Made by a program: the position numbers and the translations under genes. The notes under the pieces were generated by a model. That model had not been told where the DNA came from. It saw nothing but the letters and a program-made list of their open reading frames with translations, and made no database searches. Of a stretch of DNA of 64,000 nt, positions 36,261 to 48,817 are shown one piece after another. Numbering within the stretch: the first letter of the stretch is position 1; the number at the start of each line of letters is the position of its first letter. The stretch comes from Glossina fuscipes (taxonomy: Eukaryota; Arthropoda; Insecta; Diptera; Glossinidae), in the NCBI RefSeq assembly GCF_014805625.2, contig NW_023998415.1, forward strand, positions 12,379,043-12,443,042. The letters run 5' to 3'.

Positions 36261-39200
36261 GGATAAAATTCTGTGAAAAATACTAGTTTGGTACACTAAT
36301 CGAATAGTAAAAAATTTGAATTGAATGGAACCGGTTTTGGACCTCTTCCGTTTTAAACGAGCTTCTGTATGATAACAAGGTCTAAGTTTATGTATTGTAT
36401 GATGACAATTGGTGCAAATTTTATATATATATATATATATATTCACTATGGTAAATTTGCCCTAAATAGGTTTATTTTTATGACTCCTCTCCATGTGTAC
36501 TTTTTTAGGAAAACTAAAGTTTTTTACCGGAATAACATCTAATTTTCGCCACGTTATAAGGAAAATAAGTGAAGGATTGTGCGCGAAGGAGTGATATATA
36601 ACATTGAATAGTCGACCTTGCTCAGTAGTTATCTTCTTTTTATAAAGATTATCGGAAAACACTTGTATAGAGTTTACATCGCACTCCAACAACCCGACAG
36701 ATCGTATACAATGGAAAACTTGAAGTTTGTTCGGTTTGCACGTGTTTTCCGGTTAAATTTTTTTTTTTTTTTTTTTTTTTTTTTGGGGAGAAATGGAAAA
36801 ATTTTGCACGTTGGCATTTTGCAAACGTAGCTCTAAGGATAGAGTGTATGTTTATAAGATGAAAGAGTGAGACAAATCTCAACGAGCAAGACAATGTTGC
36901 AAATGGCTTATAGACCGTGAAAAGTGTATTGATCAGCGTATCGTTAGGACGAATATTTTTTTTTCGAATCAAAATAAAATGTTCTGTAAATGAAAGAATA
37001 CAACGAATACATTGAAGGGTTGTATGTATTCGATTTGCACCCAAAACTTTATTATGTACAGCCTTGTTTACTAGCATTGTATTTTTTATGTATTTATTTA
37101 TTTATTTAGTTTTTTTTTTTTTTGAAGTTCTTAACTTTGAATTATTTCAAAACTTTTATATATCCATATATATATATATATATACGTACACTATACGTGT
37201 ATATTACTTCAGTTTATTATTCACTTTGCGATTAACAGAATCACTGAGTATTAATTAAATGTATTGAAAAAGTCATCGTTGACGTGGAGTCGCTTTGAAA
37301 TTAAATATTAATAAATAACATTCAGTTTATTCGAATCGGTTGACTATTATAAGTGAGATGAGTAAAAAGATATTAAGGCAAAAAATTCGTTGAGATGTTT
37401 CGAAAGCAATGACAAGGTCAATATACCTTTAAATTAACTTAATAAGATTTAAGGTGTGTGAAAGAAAGAGGTAATAAAAAAAAGTACAATATAGCTGATC
37501 ATTGTGGTTTTATAAATGGTATAAGGGTAACAGGAAAAGCTAACGAAGAAGAATATCGCGAATCTAAAAGTAATCAAGTAAATTCGCTTTAAGTTAGCCC
37601 CTATATATTATATTAAATATTAATTTTGACGTTTGGTTTTTTGAACCATTTATAAATATGCATTTATGACCACAGGATGATTCCATTGATCCAATCAATT
37701 TAATCGAAACAAAGTGTAAATGCAAGCAAATGCTTACCAAATCTGTAAAACAAATATAATTATGCGAAAAATTAACGGAACTTGAAAAATGATATGACAA
37801 GAGCGAAACGTGAGTGAACGAAGTGGATTTTGCCTTGACATTTAACTTTGAATTGCTTTAAATCTAATTCGATTAATTGAAATAATTGCGAACAATTTTT
37901 CAATTTAATAAATAAATAATGCGTGACCGCATTAAAAGAAACTATACTATGGACCATAAGGTACAACGACGCTTTGATCAAAGAGCAAGAAAAGCTCTTA
38001 CAACTTTACCAAAAAGAGAAGGCAAGGAAGACTTATTTGAAATGATGAACTTATAATATGAAGCGATTACACAAACAAAAAAAAAAAAAAAAAAAATTCA
38101 ATGTGGTCGTGGTAAGAAAAGTACAACAATTGCTAAAAAAAAAAAAAAAAAGAAGAACAACAAAAATGCAAAAGTAATCCCGAGCTCCCGATCTATGATT
38201 TAGTAATAATTCCTAAAATGATAAATAAATACAAATAAAAGACTATAAGATTACATTCATTTTCGAAGAAGTGTCTTTTGAAGTGATCATCACTTTATGA
38301 AAATCTCTTTATTTTTAATCCAACTTTACGTATTTGTCAGTTCGGAACTCACTCGTATTCATTTATTTTCAATTCTATTTGGAAAAATCTCTTTAAAATC
38401 TTTTCATTTTTCATTTATTCCGTTCAAATTCTAAAATTATTTCAATTAAAATGGGCGTGCCTGTGAATATAATTGCACACGTTTTGAAGTGTTTGAAAAA
38501 GTTGTACTTCTTTTTTTCTCCTAAAACGTTGGCAACTATCTGAGAGTCAATCGCAAGAAGATAAGTGAAAGGATGGGGATAACTATGATAGAATTGAAAA
38601 AAGCATTATTGGCATATGCCAGCCAGCAAAAATTGGCTAACTTTTTTCTAAACTGTAGCGTGATTATGTACACTGTGTGCGCACTATATGTGTTAAGATT
38701 AGCTGACTTCTCAACGATTTCAAGTGTAGTTCGCCTTTTGTGGCTCTTGGTCTTGCAATGGTTTTTAGCCTCTAATATATTGAAACACAGTCGTTGGTTA
38801 ACGTTTAAAGCGTACGGTTGTTGGATACTCTTAAACAACGCGAAAACTTCAACAACAAGGAAATAAGTGCTGTAAACAATTAAAAACAAGACAAAAAAAA
38901 ATTTTATGAAAGAAAGGAAAAAAAAAAAAAAACAAAACACAAAATTCATTTTGATTAACTGGAAAAAAAAGGTAGGTTCACTTGTTTGTGTTTTTTTTTT
39001 TTTTTTTTTTTTTCTTGGGAAAGGAATGAATGTTAAGAAAATGAAAAAAGAAAAAAAAAAACTACTTTTACCGCTAAAGCGAATATACGTTCTACGTTCT
39101 ATGCGAAAGTATCGGTTTAATTCTTTCAAGTGAATTAAAATCTTACGGATTATTTTTGGAAATTATTTATTATATATTTTGTATTATTATTTTTGTTTTC

Positions 39201-39767
39201 GCTTTCATTTTTATTTTTATTGTTTTCCTTTTCGTTTTTTTTTTGAATGATTTTTAATTCGTAATAAGGTTTTTATGACTTTGATTTCAATTTTTTTTTT
39301 ATTTTTTTTTATTTTTATTTTTTTTTTTTTTTTATCTAAACATAATATTAATGTTTTGAACTGAGAATATTGTAAAAAAAAAAAAAATATATTTGTAATA
39401 GAAATAAAACAAAATTAGAATACAACAAAGGTTAATGTTACTTCTGTTTGAGTTGCGTTTTAATCATTTAAGTGCCGTAGAGAGTATTCTTTTACTGTAG
39501 CTTTGCGGCAAAGCACTATTTCGTCACTATCTTCGCCGTTATGATCAAGAGACGTATCAAACGACAATTTCGTCAATATAATGTTTATAATACGTAACAC
39601 ATAGCATATACAATGCAATGTAAACAAACTTTCGCAACTGTTTGCCAGTAAGTGTTTAGCGGTGCGTTTTTTTTTTTTCTTTGTTTTTTCTTTTATTACC
39701 GCTAAAGTTTCGCAACAAACGCACGCCACCGTTGGGAAAATATATATTTCAATTTTTATTCATATTG

Positions 39768-39808
<41 letters not shown>

Positions 39809-39818
39809 NNNNNNNNNN
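39809..39818. other. assembly gap of 10 N inside a TA repeat
   Basis: Ten N flanked on both sides by long (TA)n (about 39771-39861). The true repeat length is unknown; open frames of Tyr/Ile across it are artefacts. Confidence 0.95.
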
Positions 39819-39866
<48 letters not shown>

Positions 39867-40315
39867 AATGTACTTAAATGTATAAAGGCATGCACACAAG
39901 TGCATACAAATATCGAAGCATTGCATACAAAGCAAGCCAGTCTTATCTAATTTTCTATTTGCCACATAATGATGATGTTACAGAGTGCAAATCGCAAAAG
40001 CCCAAAACGACTTATGTTTTTGCGAAAATACCCACATACACGCAGCAAGGCAGCAGAGCAAACTAAATTGTATTATATGTCGTTTTGATATTTTTACATT
40101 TTTTGCAAGTTGTGCTTTGTTTGAATTTAATTAACCTCATCTAGTTTTTGTTTCCATTGTTTAAGCTGCTGTATTAAAACTTGGCCAAGTTTTGTTTGCC
40201 GTTTTTATTGTCCATACACAATTATATCTTCGGGTCTTTTATAATTGTTTGTGTGTGTGTGTGTGTGTGTGTGCATACATTTAATTTCATTCAATACCAT
40301 GATCCTCATCTTTAC

Positions 40316-40435
40316 CCCATCGTTACGTCGATAGCAGTAACTAAACGTGATGTGGTTTAGCTCGGCTGGTGTTGAATGTTTTAAGACAGTTACAATAAAT
40401 TCCATGGGATTCCCATACGCATTCAAATGCCAAAC
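40316..40435 (-). CDS. candidate dysc cassette exon (40 codons)
   Basis: This 120-nt segment is open in phase 0 at both ends, which fits the phase pattern of the other dysc exons. It encodes 40 residues beginning VWHLNAYGNPMEFIVTVLKH and ending FSYCYRRNDG. The acceptor is AATCCAG|GTTTGG with about 35 nt free of AG upstream, and the donor is GGG|GTAAAG. The reading frame continues past the donor into a CA repeat. It is locally more GC-rich than the surrounding intron, which favours real coding sequence. The product is not recognised. A weaker alternative is a transposase remnant: the AYGNP segment loosely recalls IS5-type DDE proteins. Inclusion in dysc is inferred only from strand, phase and position. 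Confidence 0.35.
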
Positions 40436-42599
40436 CTGGATTTTTTATACCGACATATGAAACACAAAAGTTACCTTAATTTCGTCGAAACGTTTGCTAG
40501 TTTTTTTCTTTTTCTTTTTAATAATTATAGAGTTTTTTTTTTTTTGAAAGGAATAATGCAGGTTAAGGTAGCTTACTTCTCTCCCTAACACACGTATAAA
40601 AGTATATCATATTTAGAGGAATTTTTCCTTTACCTTTTCGTTAGTAGTCCATATATGTATGTCCGACAAACGATACGCTAAAGTTAATATATTTTTTCGA
40701 CTATAGCAAACATTCGTTGGATTTGATGAATGTGTGTTTGTCGGTCATAATCATTTTCGAAATTTTGTACTAATTTCAAAACTGGGTTTTTGTTTTTCAA
40801 ATATTTCAAGTTTTGTTTATGTGATTCGTTCAAGATGTCTTTCATTTTTTTTTTTTTTTTCTTTGTTGCTTTCATTAGAAACAAGAGTAAATAAGAACGG
40901 CTCCCGGCTTGTTTTTTTACTGTATTACAAAGGAATTTTCTAACCACATATGTTTCAGTCGATTTGTGTCGTCATATCTTCCCTTATATACGAGCATATT
41001 ATTCATCGTCATGAAGAGAAACGTCTCCATAAGATACATTGCGTACGCTTCTCACTCATTCGATAGCTAATTGAGGTGATCTTTGTCGATGATGTTGCAA
41101 GACAGCTTTTACGTAAGTGTGTTAAAAAAAAGTTAACGGTAGTGAAAGAAAAACCTTCGAACTCTCTTGTTGTACACGTCGCAAACGTTATAAATTAATG
41201 TATATAGCATATTATAGAGACATATTAAATATGTATATGCATATACATATACGTATACGATATAGATAGAAAGATATACATATATAAAAGTCATTATGTT
41301 TAAAAGTTGTACGTGACTGCGATTTTTAATAGGAATTTTATTGAATTTCACAAAACTCAAAGCTTTTCTACGTCTACAAATATATACATATACATATACA
41401 TATATACGAAACTACTTTCGTTTTCATTTTTTTGTTTTTTTTTTTTTCGAATTTAATATGAAATCCATTTATGACTGATAAATTGGATTTGGATTTTCTT
41501 TCATTAGTTTCGTACTGAAGGAAAAATTAATGCTTTCCATATACATGGCATATATACATATATTATAAAGCAATTAAAACATAACCGCTCATATAATATA
41601 ATTTTTTCTTAAGTGTGGGATTCTCAATCAAGTTTGCTATAACTCCCTGTATCTGTCTGCCGGTCCTGATCTGTTGAATATCACAAAAACTTTTGCGACA
41701 AATTTAATTTTTTTTTTTAAATGTTGTCAAAAAAAAAAAAAAAAAAAAAAAAACGTTTTTTTCACAAAGTTAATTATTGGCCATAATTAGATTTAATTAA
41801 CGAAAACTATTTCACGGGCCTACATGTAATACATAATTATGTTGCTTATAAAAGAAACTTTTGATTAAAGCAAACTGGTTTTTCATTTTGAATTCGCAAT
41901 CGAAATGCATTGGTTACCGCATAAATTTTACGCGAAATATTAGAATAAGCCATTCATTCTAATTATATGACGCAGGGATTTCTGATAACTCAACACGTTA
42001 CCTTGTGTGAGAAAAGGTCAATATTTCAAAATACGTTTCAAAAAAAATTTTTTTTTTTTTTTTTTTTTTTGTATGCACTTTTCAACAACATTGACTTATA
42101 TATACATTTATGTGAAATACGAGTTTCTTGCAGCTATTCTTACATATGTTGCCTAACACATCACTCAATATGCCTACGGATTGACACATATATGACGACA
42201 TTGTTTTGATAGTCGCATTTGATTACTGGGCAGTAACAACCTTCAAACAGCACGTGTCACAATTTCATAACATTCCAACAATTAGTTTTCAAGTTATTGT
42301 TGTTTTAGTGACGCGACTTTTGTAGCTTTCAAAGAAACGGAAAAATTTGAATTTTGTGTTTTGTTAAAGGGGAAAAAAAAACATCGCTTTTTAATACGAA
42401 AAGAAATATCGGTCACAATCAGCGTTGGCTTGACAGATATTCCGGCGGCTTTTGTCTTTTGTAACATCGATGATGTTAAATCCTTTGGCAGTAGTTTACG
42501 AAAACATAGGCCAAGTGCATGAAAACATTTTGGAAATTTCGAAAGCGTGAAGTTGCATAAGATAGCTAACATCCAAAAGATAACCCAAGGGATACTATC

Positions 42600-42965
42600 C
42601 CACCATTCCGCATGAATATTTATCCATGAGAGAGGTCTGTTCGAAATTGGTGATGCTTTTGCCCACTTTCGATCAAATACAACCACCTGTCGGAAATAGA
42701 GAGGATTTTTTCATGCGATATATCGCAATGGATGAAACATGAAATCATCACTACACTCCAGAATTAGATCGGCAATTAGTCGTGTGGACAGCGACTAGCG
42801 AGAATGATCTAAATCGATGAAAAAGCTTTAAGTCAACTGCAACAGTTATCGCGTCCGTATGGTATAATGGTGAGATATGCACGGTATGGTATAATATTCA
42901 TCGACCATCTTGAAAAGTGACAAAGGATCAGTAGCGAATAGTATGCATCGTTATAAGTGCGCTTG
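42600..42965 (+). pseudogene. mariner transposase fragment with the first catalytic Asp
   Basis: The frame reads LLPTFDQIQPPV, then FFMRYIAMDET, a stop, NHHYTPELDRQLVVWTATSE. This is the mariner MDETW-HHYTPE block; the Trp codon of DETW is now a stop. It continues as TATVIASVWYN, the usual KVMASVFWD region, then degenerates near 42960. The long open frame on the opposite strand at 42294-42686 is a shadow. Confidence 0.75.
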
Positions 42966-43199
42966 AATGATAAAATTGTAAAAACGCTGCAACTTAGACC
43001 GTAGACTTCTTGAGTGATGTGATCTTTAAACGACGAACAATATGTTATTAGTGAAATTTATTTATGGCGCAAATGAGTGTCAATTTACTTATATCTAAAA
43101 TGATGACGAGATAAACATGCTAACAAAACAAACTAGTAATGGCGAGCTTCATATCTAAAAGGAACCGTTTTGTCCAATCGTGAAAAATCAATTAACAGT

Positions 43200-43530
43200 T
43201 TGTGAATTCGTTCGATATCAATACCCAGAAGGGTTTGCGAAAGCCCAGACAGTGATTCTGAATCGATAGAAGCTTATCAGTCTGTCTGTCTGTCTGTCCA
43301 TCTTATATTCTTGGGTTCAATTCGTAGGTCGCAATTTTTGAATTATTTTAAGAAATCAGTTACGTTGACATGCCTAAGATGAACACTTTTTAAAATAGGT
43401 CAGATCGGTGCAGTTTTTCGATCACTTACTTTATAAAACCTTATTTTGAAAATTCGTTATATGAATAACTGTCCTGAACGATATGCTGTACTTTGTTTAA
43501 TGGTGGACCGTGTCACACTGTAGTCTTTTT
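43200..43530 (+). mobile_element. dispersed repeat A (GTCY core), well-preserved copy
   Basis: Contains GATTCTGAATCGATAGAAGC, TCTGTCTGTCTGTCTGTCCA, and the block TTCGTAGGTCGCAATTTTTG. It then has TTTTCGATCACTT.CTTTATAAAACCTTATTTTGAAAA and GTTATATGAATAACTGT. The same ordered blocks recur, diverged, at 11.1, 18.7, 22.4, 36.1, 53.8, 55.7 and 60.4 kb on this strand and inverted at 14.2, 18.0 and 31.9 kb. Confidence 0.7.
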
Positions 43531-43899
43531 GGTCGTTTTTTTTTTTCCTAAATACCCACAATACATGTAATGTGTAAAAAATATTCAAGCTTCAGTAGCA
43601 TTTAGTAACATTCTGAAATTTGGTAGAAATATTTATTGAAATGAGTGAAAATTTCTGTGTAAAAATAATTCGGCAAAGTCTAGTGAAAATTGCGAAAAAA
43701 AAAAAAAAAGATGAGAATGTTTTATTTATTTGTCCTACGGTGTATTTCGTTTCGTTCCGAATCGTCTCGAATCGTTAAATTTGATAAGTCATTTTTTCAT
43801 ATTGTGTGTGCAAAACCAACCTATGGTTTATGGTAGGTAAACAACGTACACGTAATCATCTTGTACACACATATATTGAATAAATTATATAATTTTCTT

Positions 43900-44300
43900 T
43901 TTTATACCCATAACCGAACGATAAGGGGTATATTCATTTTGTCAAAAGGTTCGCAACGCCCACAAGGAAGCATCAGAGACTCCACACAAAGTATATATAT
44001 TCTTGATCAGCATCAAATCCTAAATCTAATTAAGTATGTCCGTCTGTCCGTATGTCCGTCTGACCGTCGATCCATCTATCTAATGTCTGTTGTAAACATT
44101 TTCCTGGCTGCAAAAATGAAGCTACGGATGTCAAATTTGGCATATACATTGGAAGTTTTCGTGCGCAGGCTGGTATTGAAGTTGAGCCAAATAATTTGAA
44201 GGACACGGGTACTGTAGTAAACTAAGAGTATCTATGTTTGTATGTATGCTAATAAACTAATGTACTATAGACGATAAATCTGTAACAATTTAAATGCATA
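43900..44300 (+). mobile_element. mini-me-like element with (GTCY)n core
   Basis: Opens TTTATACCCATAACCGAACG, then ATAAGGGGTATATTC. It contains CAAAGTATATATATTCTTGA followed by TCAGCATCAAA, and a (GTCY)n tract at about 44037-44070 (GTCCGTCTGTCCGTATGTCC). This arrangement is characteristic of dipteran mini-me-type repeats, which carry TA and GTCY proto-microsatellites. The reading frame across it is not a gene. Confidence 0.65.
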
Positions 44301-44479
44301 TTCTATAGACGATGATGTAGTATCTGAACAAAGATTAGGAAAAAATGACTATGCCTACCCAATATTTTAGTGTTTGAAAATTTAATTTTTTTTTTTTCAA
44401 AACCTTTATAAGGCGGAGAAGCAAGCTCCAATAACCCCATAAACTAAAAAAAAAAAATCGTTGGCCAGTTTCAAATTCG

Positions 44480-44790
44480 GAATTCACCTAAGGCTGTCCG
44501 TGTTCTCGTCAGTCCATCTGTCCGTCTGCCCAACTATGTAGTATTTCTAGTAAACATTCTCCCGTTAGCGAAAATTAAGTCTAGAAATTTGCAATAGAAT
44601 TTAGAAGTGACTTAATTGACTTACACAGGGATATGTCTACAACGTCCACACATCTATGCGACACAATCTTTTTGAAAATAGAAAAAATCAACCGCGTACA
44701 CTGCATATTATATTATTTTATGAAAATTTAGTTCTTTTACTCTTTTTTCTAGAATAACAGTAATGGGTATAAAAGATTCGGCCACGAACA
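44480..44790 (+). mobile_element. second (GTCY)n-bearing repeat fragment
   Basis: GTCCGTGTTCTCGTCAGTCC, then ATCTGTCCGTCTGCCC near 44494-44530, followed by the phrase GTAAACATTCTCCCGTTAGC. The latter parallels GTAAACATTTTCCTGGCTGC in the preceding element. It is probably a diverged tandem copy of the element at 43900. Confidence 0.5.
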
Positions 44791-45024
44791 AATATAATTT
44801 TATCTCGTGTTACTGATTACATTCGATATTAACGAAATCATACATGTTTGCTTGATTTCATTTGAAATCACTAAAATACTTGAAAGCACTTTGACATAAG
44901 CAGACTATTATTATACAACGCCCTCAGAATTCACGTGAAAGTAAATACAATTTTAAAATTTTTAATTTAATTTTTTTTTTTTTGAAAAATATTGTTTTCA
45001 CATCAGGTTGGATGTTAAGAAAGT

Positions 45025-45036
45025 TACTTTAGAATA
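45025..45036 (+). repeat. SINE target-site duplication, left
   Basis: TACTTTAGAATA, identical to 45227-45238 and directly before the SINE head. Confidence 0.85.
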
Positions 45037-45226
45037 TATCCGCCTGAGTGGCCGAGCAGGCAAGAGTCTCGACTAGCAACTCAATGGTCGTGGGTTCAAA
45101 TCTCAAGTGCGATAGAGGTTTTAATAAAACCGAAAGCCGCCGCCTTAGATGCATGCTAGTGCTTTTAAGACTTTAGTCTTAGAATTTATTCTCTGGCTAA
45201 ATTTCTAATAATAATAATAATGATAA
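45037..45226 (+). mobile_element. tRNA-derived SINE, 190 bp, full-length
   Basis: The head contains pol III promoter boxes: an A box in GAGTGGCCGAGCAGG and a B box GGTTCAAATCT about 40 bp later, in a tRNA-Leu/Ser-like context (GGCCGAG; GTGGGTTCAAATCTCA). A tRNA-unrelated body with CCGAAAGCCGCCGCCTTAGA follows, ending in an AAT/TAA tail. It is bracketed by a perfect 12-bp direct repeat. Being bounded on both sides, it is a complete insertion in a dysc intron. Confidence 0.85.
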
Positions 45227-45238
45227 TACTTTAGAATA
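45227..45238 (+). repeat. SINE target-site duplication, right
   Basis: TACTTTAGAATA, identical to 45025-45036 and directly after the TAA-rich tail. Confidence 0.85.
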
Positions 45239-47129
45239 ATTATAGATTGTTTTGATTAAAACTATTATTCACTTCAATGAATACGTTTGCAGTTATTTCC
45301 TTTAATGTCCTGAAATAAAAAATTACGGAACACATAGAAAAAGAAGTAATAAAATTGTGTTCATACTAAAGCGAATCCCTTTTGCAGACATGAAATTTTG
45401 CCAAAACAAGATAAGCATGATGGCAAGGCTAAGACATAGCTGTCGATGACTAGTTTGATCTTTATCTATTCATATATCTTTGCGAAAAAATCGAATGAAT
45501 CGAAATATATCTGGGCAGCATTTTGGAGCCGATTAGAATTTTCGCTGTTTATCAGATTTAATGGGTACGGCTTTGCAATGTGTTATGTTTAAAAACCAGA
45601 AACAAATGAAAACATTCAAAAATTCTCCTATTCCTTCAAGGGCAATCATCGGAAAGTTCTTGTAATATCTTGTATTAAAAATTTGTTCAATTTTAATTGC
45701 AACATGCGTTTGATTGCAGAAGCGGTTAAGCCATGTCTACAGCAAGTAACGAAAGAAGTAATAAAGTAATGCATTGCGCGGATACCGTTTCACGCAATGT
45801 AATGTTAATTTATTGCTGATACCGTGGCATAGTTCCATTGAAAACGTGGGAAAAAAGATAAAAATTGAACGTTCAATGAAATAAATATGTGTAGGGAAAG
45901 AAATTAAAGCAATATCATAATCGAATGTATATGATGGAAAAATAACAAACAGCATGGATTTCTCTTAATTGCGAAAAACATGATTGAGGCGATTCTTAAT
46001 TTGATCTCGAATTCCACGTGATTGTCAAACGTTTGCAAATTTTAAGATGTGATTAATCGTAAGAATTGGAGTAGATGCGTGTGCTTGTGTATGTGCTATG
46101 AAAGGAAAAGAGCTTATACTGAGTGGCCTTAAATTGATTGATTGATATATTAATTTGATTTATTCGATTTATGCTCATTTACGAATAATTATTATAAGAT
46201 TATCATTTATATGATTTTATGAACGCGTTTATGTCAATTACACTAACGAAAATTGTAAACATTTTAGATCAAATATTTTAGCACAAATTTAGATAAGAGT
46301 CATGTCTTGCTTTAATTTACTGCTTCTCTTACTGAAAGATAAAATTTTAATGCGAGTCGTCTAATATGTGCATCCATAGAAAGCTATAGCAATTTTTGAT
46401 ATTATTGTTGTTACTATATCATATCCTAAGTAGACTTTATTTGCTGTCGGTACATTGTATGTCTGCGAGTTGAAGTTTTTCTTTATTATCTTTCTTGCAT
46501 GACCTACTTTACCTCTCCCTACCTTACAAAACAACGACGTTTCCCACACTTATACAGAATGAATATATGCGCAAAACAGGTCTTGATTTAACAGGCCGTC
46601 ATCAATATGCCAAATAAAGTAAAGATCTGATGACTGCGAGCTATTACCGTCGCGGGGCAATAAGAAAAAAAACTTACTTTCATAGCTTCATTCCGCGTTC
46701 ATTCTGTAAATTGTAAAGGTGAAAACAAGAAAGTATTCATTCCCCTACATACAGGTATCGGATGAGATATTTTTAGTTTGTTTTTGTTTTTTGTCTTTCT
46801 TTTTTTTTTTTTATTTTAATTTTGAATCAAGTCTTTTCACTATGAAACTTAATGGGAATTATTTCGTATTTTGGCTCAAAAATATATATTTAATTGTGCG
46901 ATACATTGTTTGTTTTAAAACCGTAGAATCACATTAAGCATTCAGTGTCGCAGTGCTAATTATTGGGCTAAAAACGATTCTGTGTCTGCTATTAGTCAAG
47001 TCATTAAACAGTGGCCGTTAAATCAGTTTCGTTATCTTCGAATTTTTTATTTCTGAACCGAAGTCATTGTGAATAAGATTTTAAAATATTATAGTTTATT
47101 ATTAGAGATAGAAAAAGTTAAGTAAGTGG

Positions 47130-47760
47130 TTTCAATAGTTAAATGTCGATTGAGCAAAACCCACCATCGCTAAAAGCCTTAGTCGCTTTACCAAAGCAAA
47201 GTGCAACAGAGTTAGAAAGCGCCTAAGCGATTCAAACCCATCCGGATCCTGGGAACTTTTACTTGGGTTATAAGAATAAGAAAGCCTAGCATCGCCGTGC
47301 AATGGTCAACTTGACAGTGGCTTTCAGTGATGGAACACAGTGCCGTAAACATTGTATAAAGATATTAAAGAAACAGACCCTAGCTCTAATCTCGCTGCCG
47401 TTATAAAGACGCCTGGCACATCTGACATGAGATCAAGTAATTTCTTGTGTTTTTTGTAAGACAATTTCTTTGATTAGTCGCTTACAAAGTGTAAGTCAAC
47501 TAACTAAAGAAACGTTAATGTATGAATTTCGGTCACAAGACCTAAGGTAGGCATCCTCTTCAAATACGCCATTGCCGACGACTATTGTAATGCCCTCTAA
47601 CGATCAAAATCGAGAGCGGGTATAATTTCACATTGAAAAGGTACTTAATGTCGTGAGAAGATTGAAGAGGCCGACAGCTGTTTCAGGTAGGCATCAACTT
47701 ATTTCACATACACAAGACATATTCAAAATCTATTCTACCTTCATACAATGGTAAGTATAG
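47130..47760 (+). other. possible unclassified coding relic
   Basis: A GC-richer island with broken plus-strand frames giving pieces such as LKALVALPKQSATELESA and MVNLTVAFSDGTQCRKHC. It ends near a TA repeat at 47814. It resembles a decayed mobile-element gene more than intron, but no family could be named. Confidence 0.25.
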
Positions 47761-47808
47761 AAGAAGTTTTTATAACCTCTGTCTTAAGATTTTTATTGTA
47801 AATCTCCG

Positions 47809-47847
<39 letters not shown>

Positions 47848-48252
47848 GACGAGGGTGATTAAATTTTTCTGAAAACGAACAGAAAAACCGCTACAATGGT
47901 TAATTAACAAGCATTTAATTGCAGCTATAATTAAAATACATATTTTGCTTATAAAATTGAAAGTGTCTACGGAACAGTTATATGTACACGTACATATATG
48001 CACATTGTGCAAAAATTGAATCAAAAAAAAAAAAAAAAAAAAAAAAAGAAAACGCAAATGAAGAAAGAAAACCAAACCAAAAAGTGAAAGTGAAGTTTTT
48101 CACTCGTAATCACCAACAGCATTAACACAATTACCTTTTTGCAGCCACGGCACGTACATATGCACAAATGGTAACTAGGTAGTGAAATGAACAAATTTGT
48201 TAACCTGAACGAATCAATTTAATGTTATTTAAAGTTTAACAGTCTTTTGTTT

Positions 48253-48293
<41 letters not shown>

Positions 48294-48817
48294 ATACACC
48301 GCGAAATAAACAAACAAACAAATTACGCCTCATCAATCATATGCTCACTTTAAAGTTCGTTATACATACAAACTATGTAAATATGCAAAGAGGGATGCGG
48401 TAGGAGATGGATGGTCGGAAGGCTACATAGGCATATGCACTTTGTATAAATCACGTAGGCAAAGTCGACTGGTGCCAAAAAAAAAAAAAGAGAAAAGAAA
48501 AAAAATAAATAAATAATAATAATAATAATAACGTAATGGATGTACATATGTTTCTCTTTCTCATATTTGTAGCTGCACACAATACAATTACGATTAATTT
48601 CCGCAGAAATTTACTGTTAACTCGATATATGAAATTGACGGGTGTAGCATTGTTGCGGAAAATGCACTATGAAACGATTTTCCGGTTTACAACCACTCAA
48701 AACGAAACCAGAAAGCAAAAAATAATAAAATAAAAGAAAATTAATTACATTATATTTCTTATTCATTTACTATTTACATATCACATAATTGATGTTATTT
48801 GTGTGATGGTACATTCT

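Larger units (their letters stand above)
25395..40315. other. 15-kb dysc intron with transposon relics
   Basis: Contains mariner pieces (26.8, 28.8 kb), the piggyBac MITE (32.6 kb), repeat A copies and the N gap. A (GAC)n lies at about 35461-35477. No host gene was supported. Confidence 0.5.

Noticed and set aside
38536..39133. Long frames on both strands
   Set aside because: Phe/Lys-rich translations of homopolymer tracts with no recognisable domain.
42294..42686. 130-residue minus-strand frame
   Set aside because: Partly antisense to a decayed mariner transposase on plus; no family resemblance of its own.
42850..42895. Short direct repeat GTATGGTATAAT twice
   Set aside because: A local duplication inside the dead mariner fragment; no sign of function.
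43861..44199. 112-residue plus-strand frame
   Set aside because: Lies inside the mini-me-like (GTCY)n element.
45040..45115. Functional tRNA-Leu or tRNA-Ser gene
   Set aside because: The acceptor stem and anticodon arm do not pair properly and a SINE body with target duplications follows; it is a SINE head.
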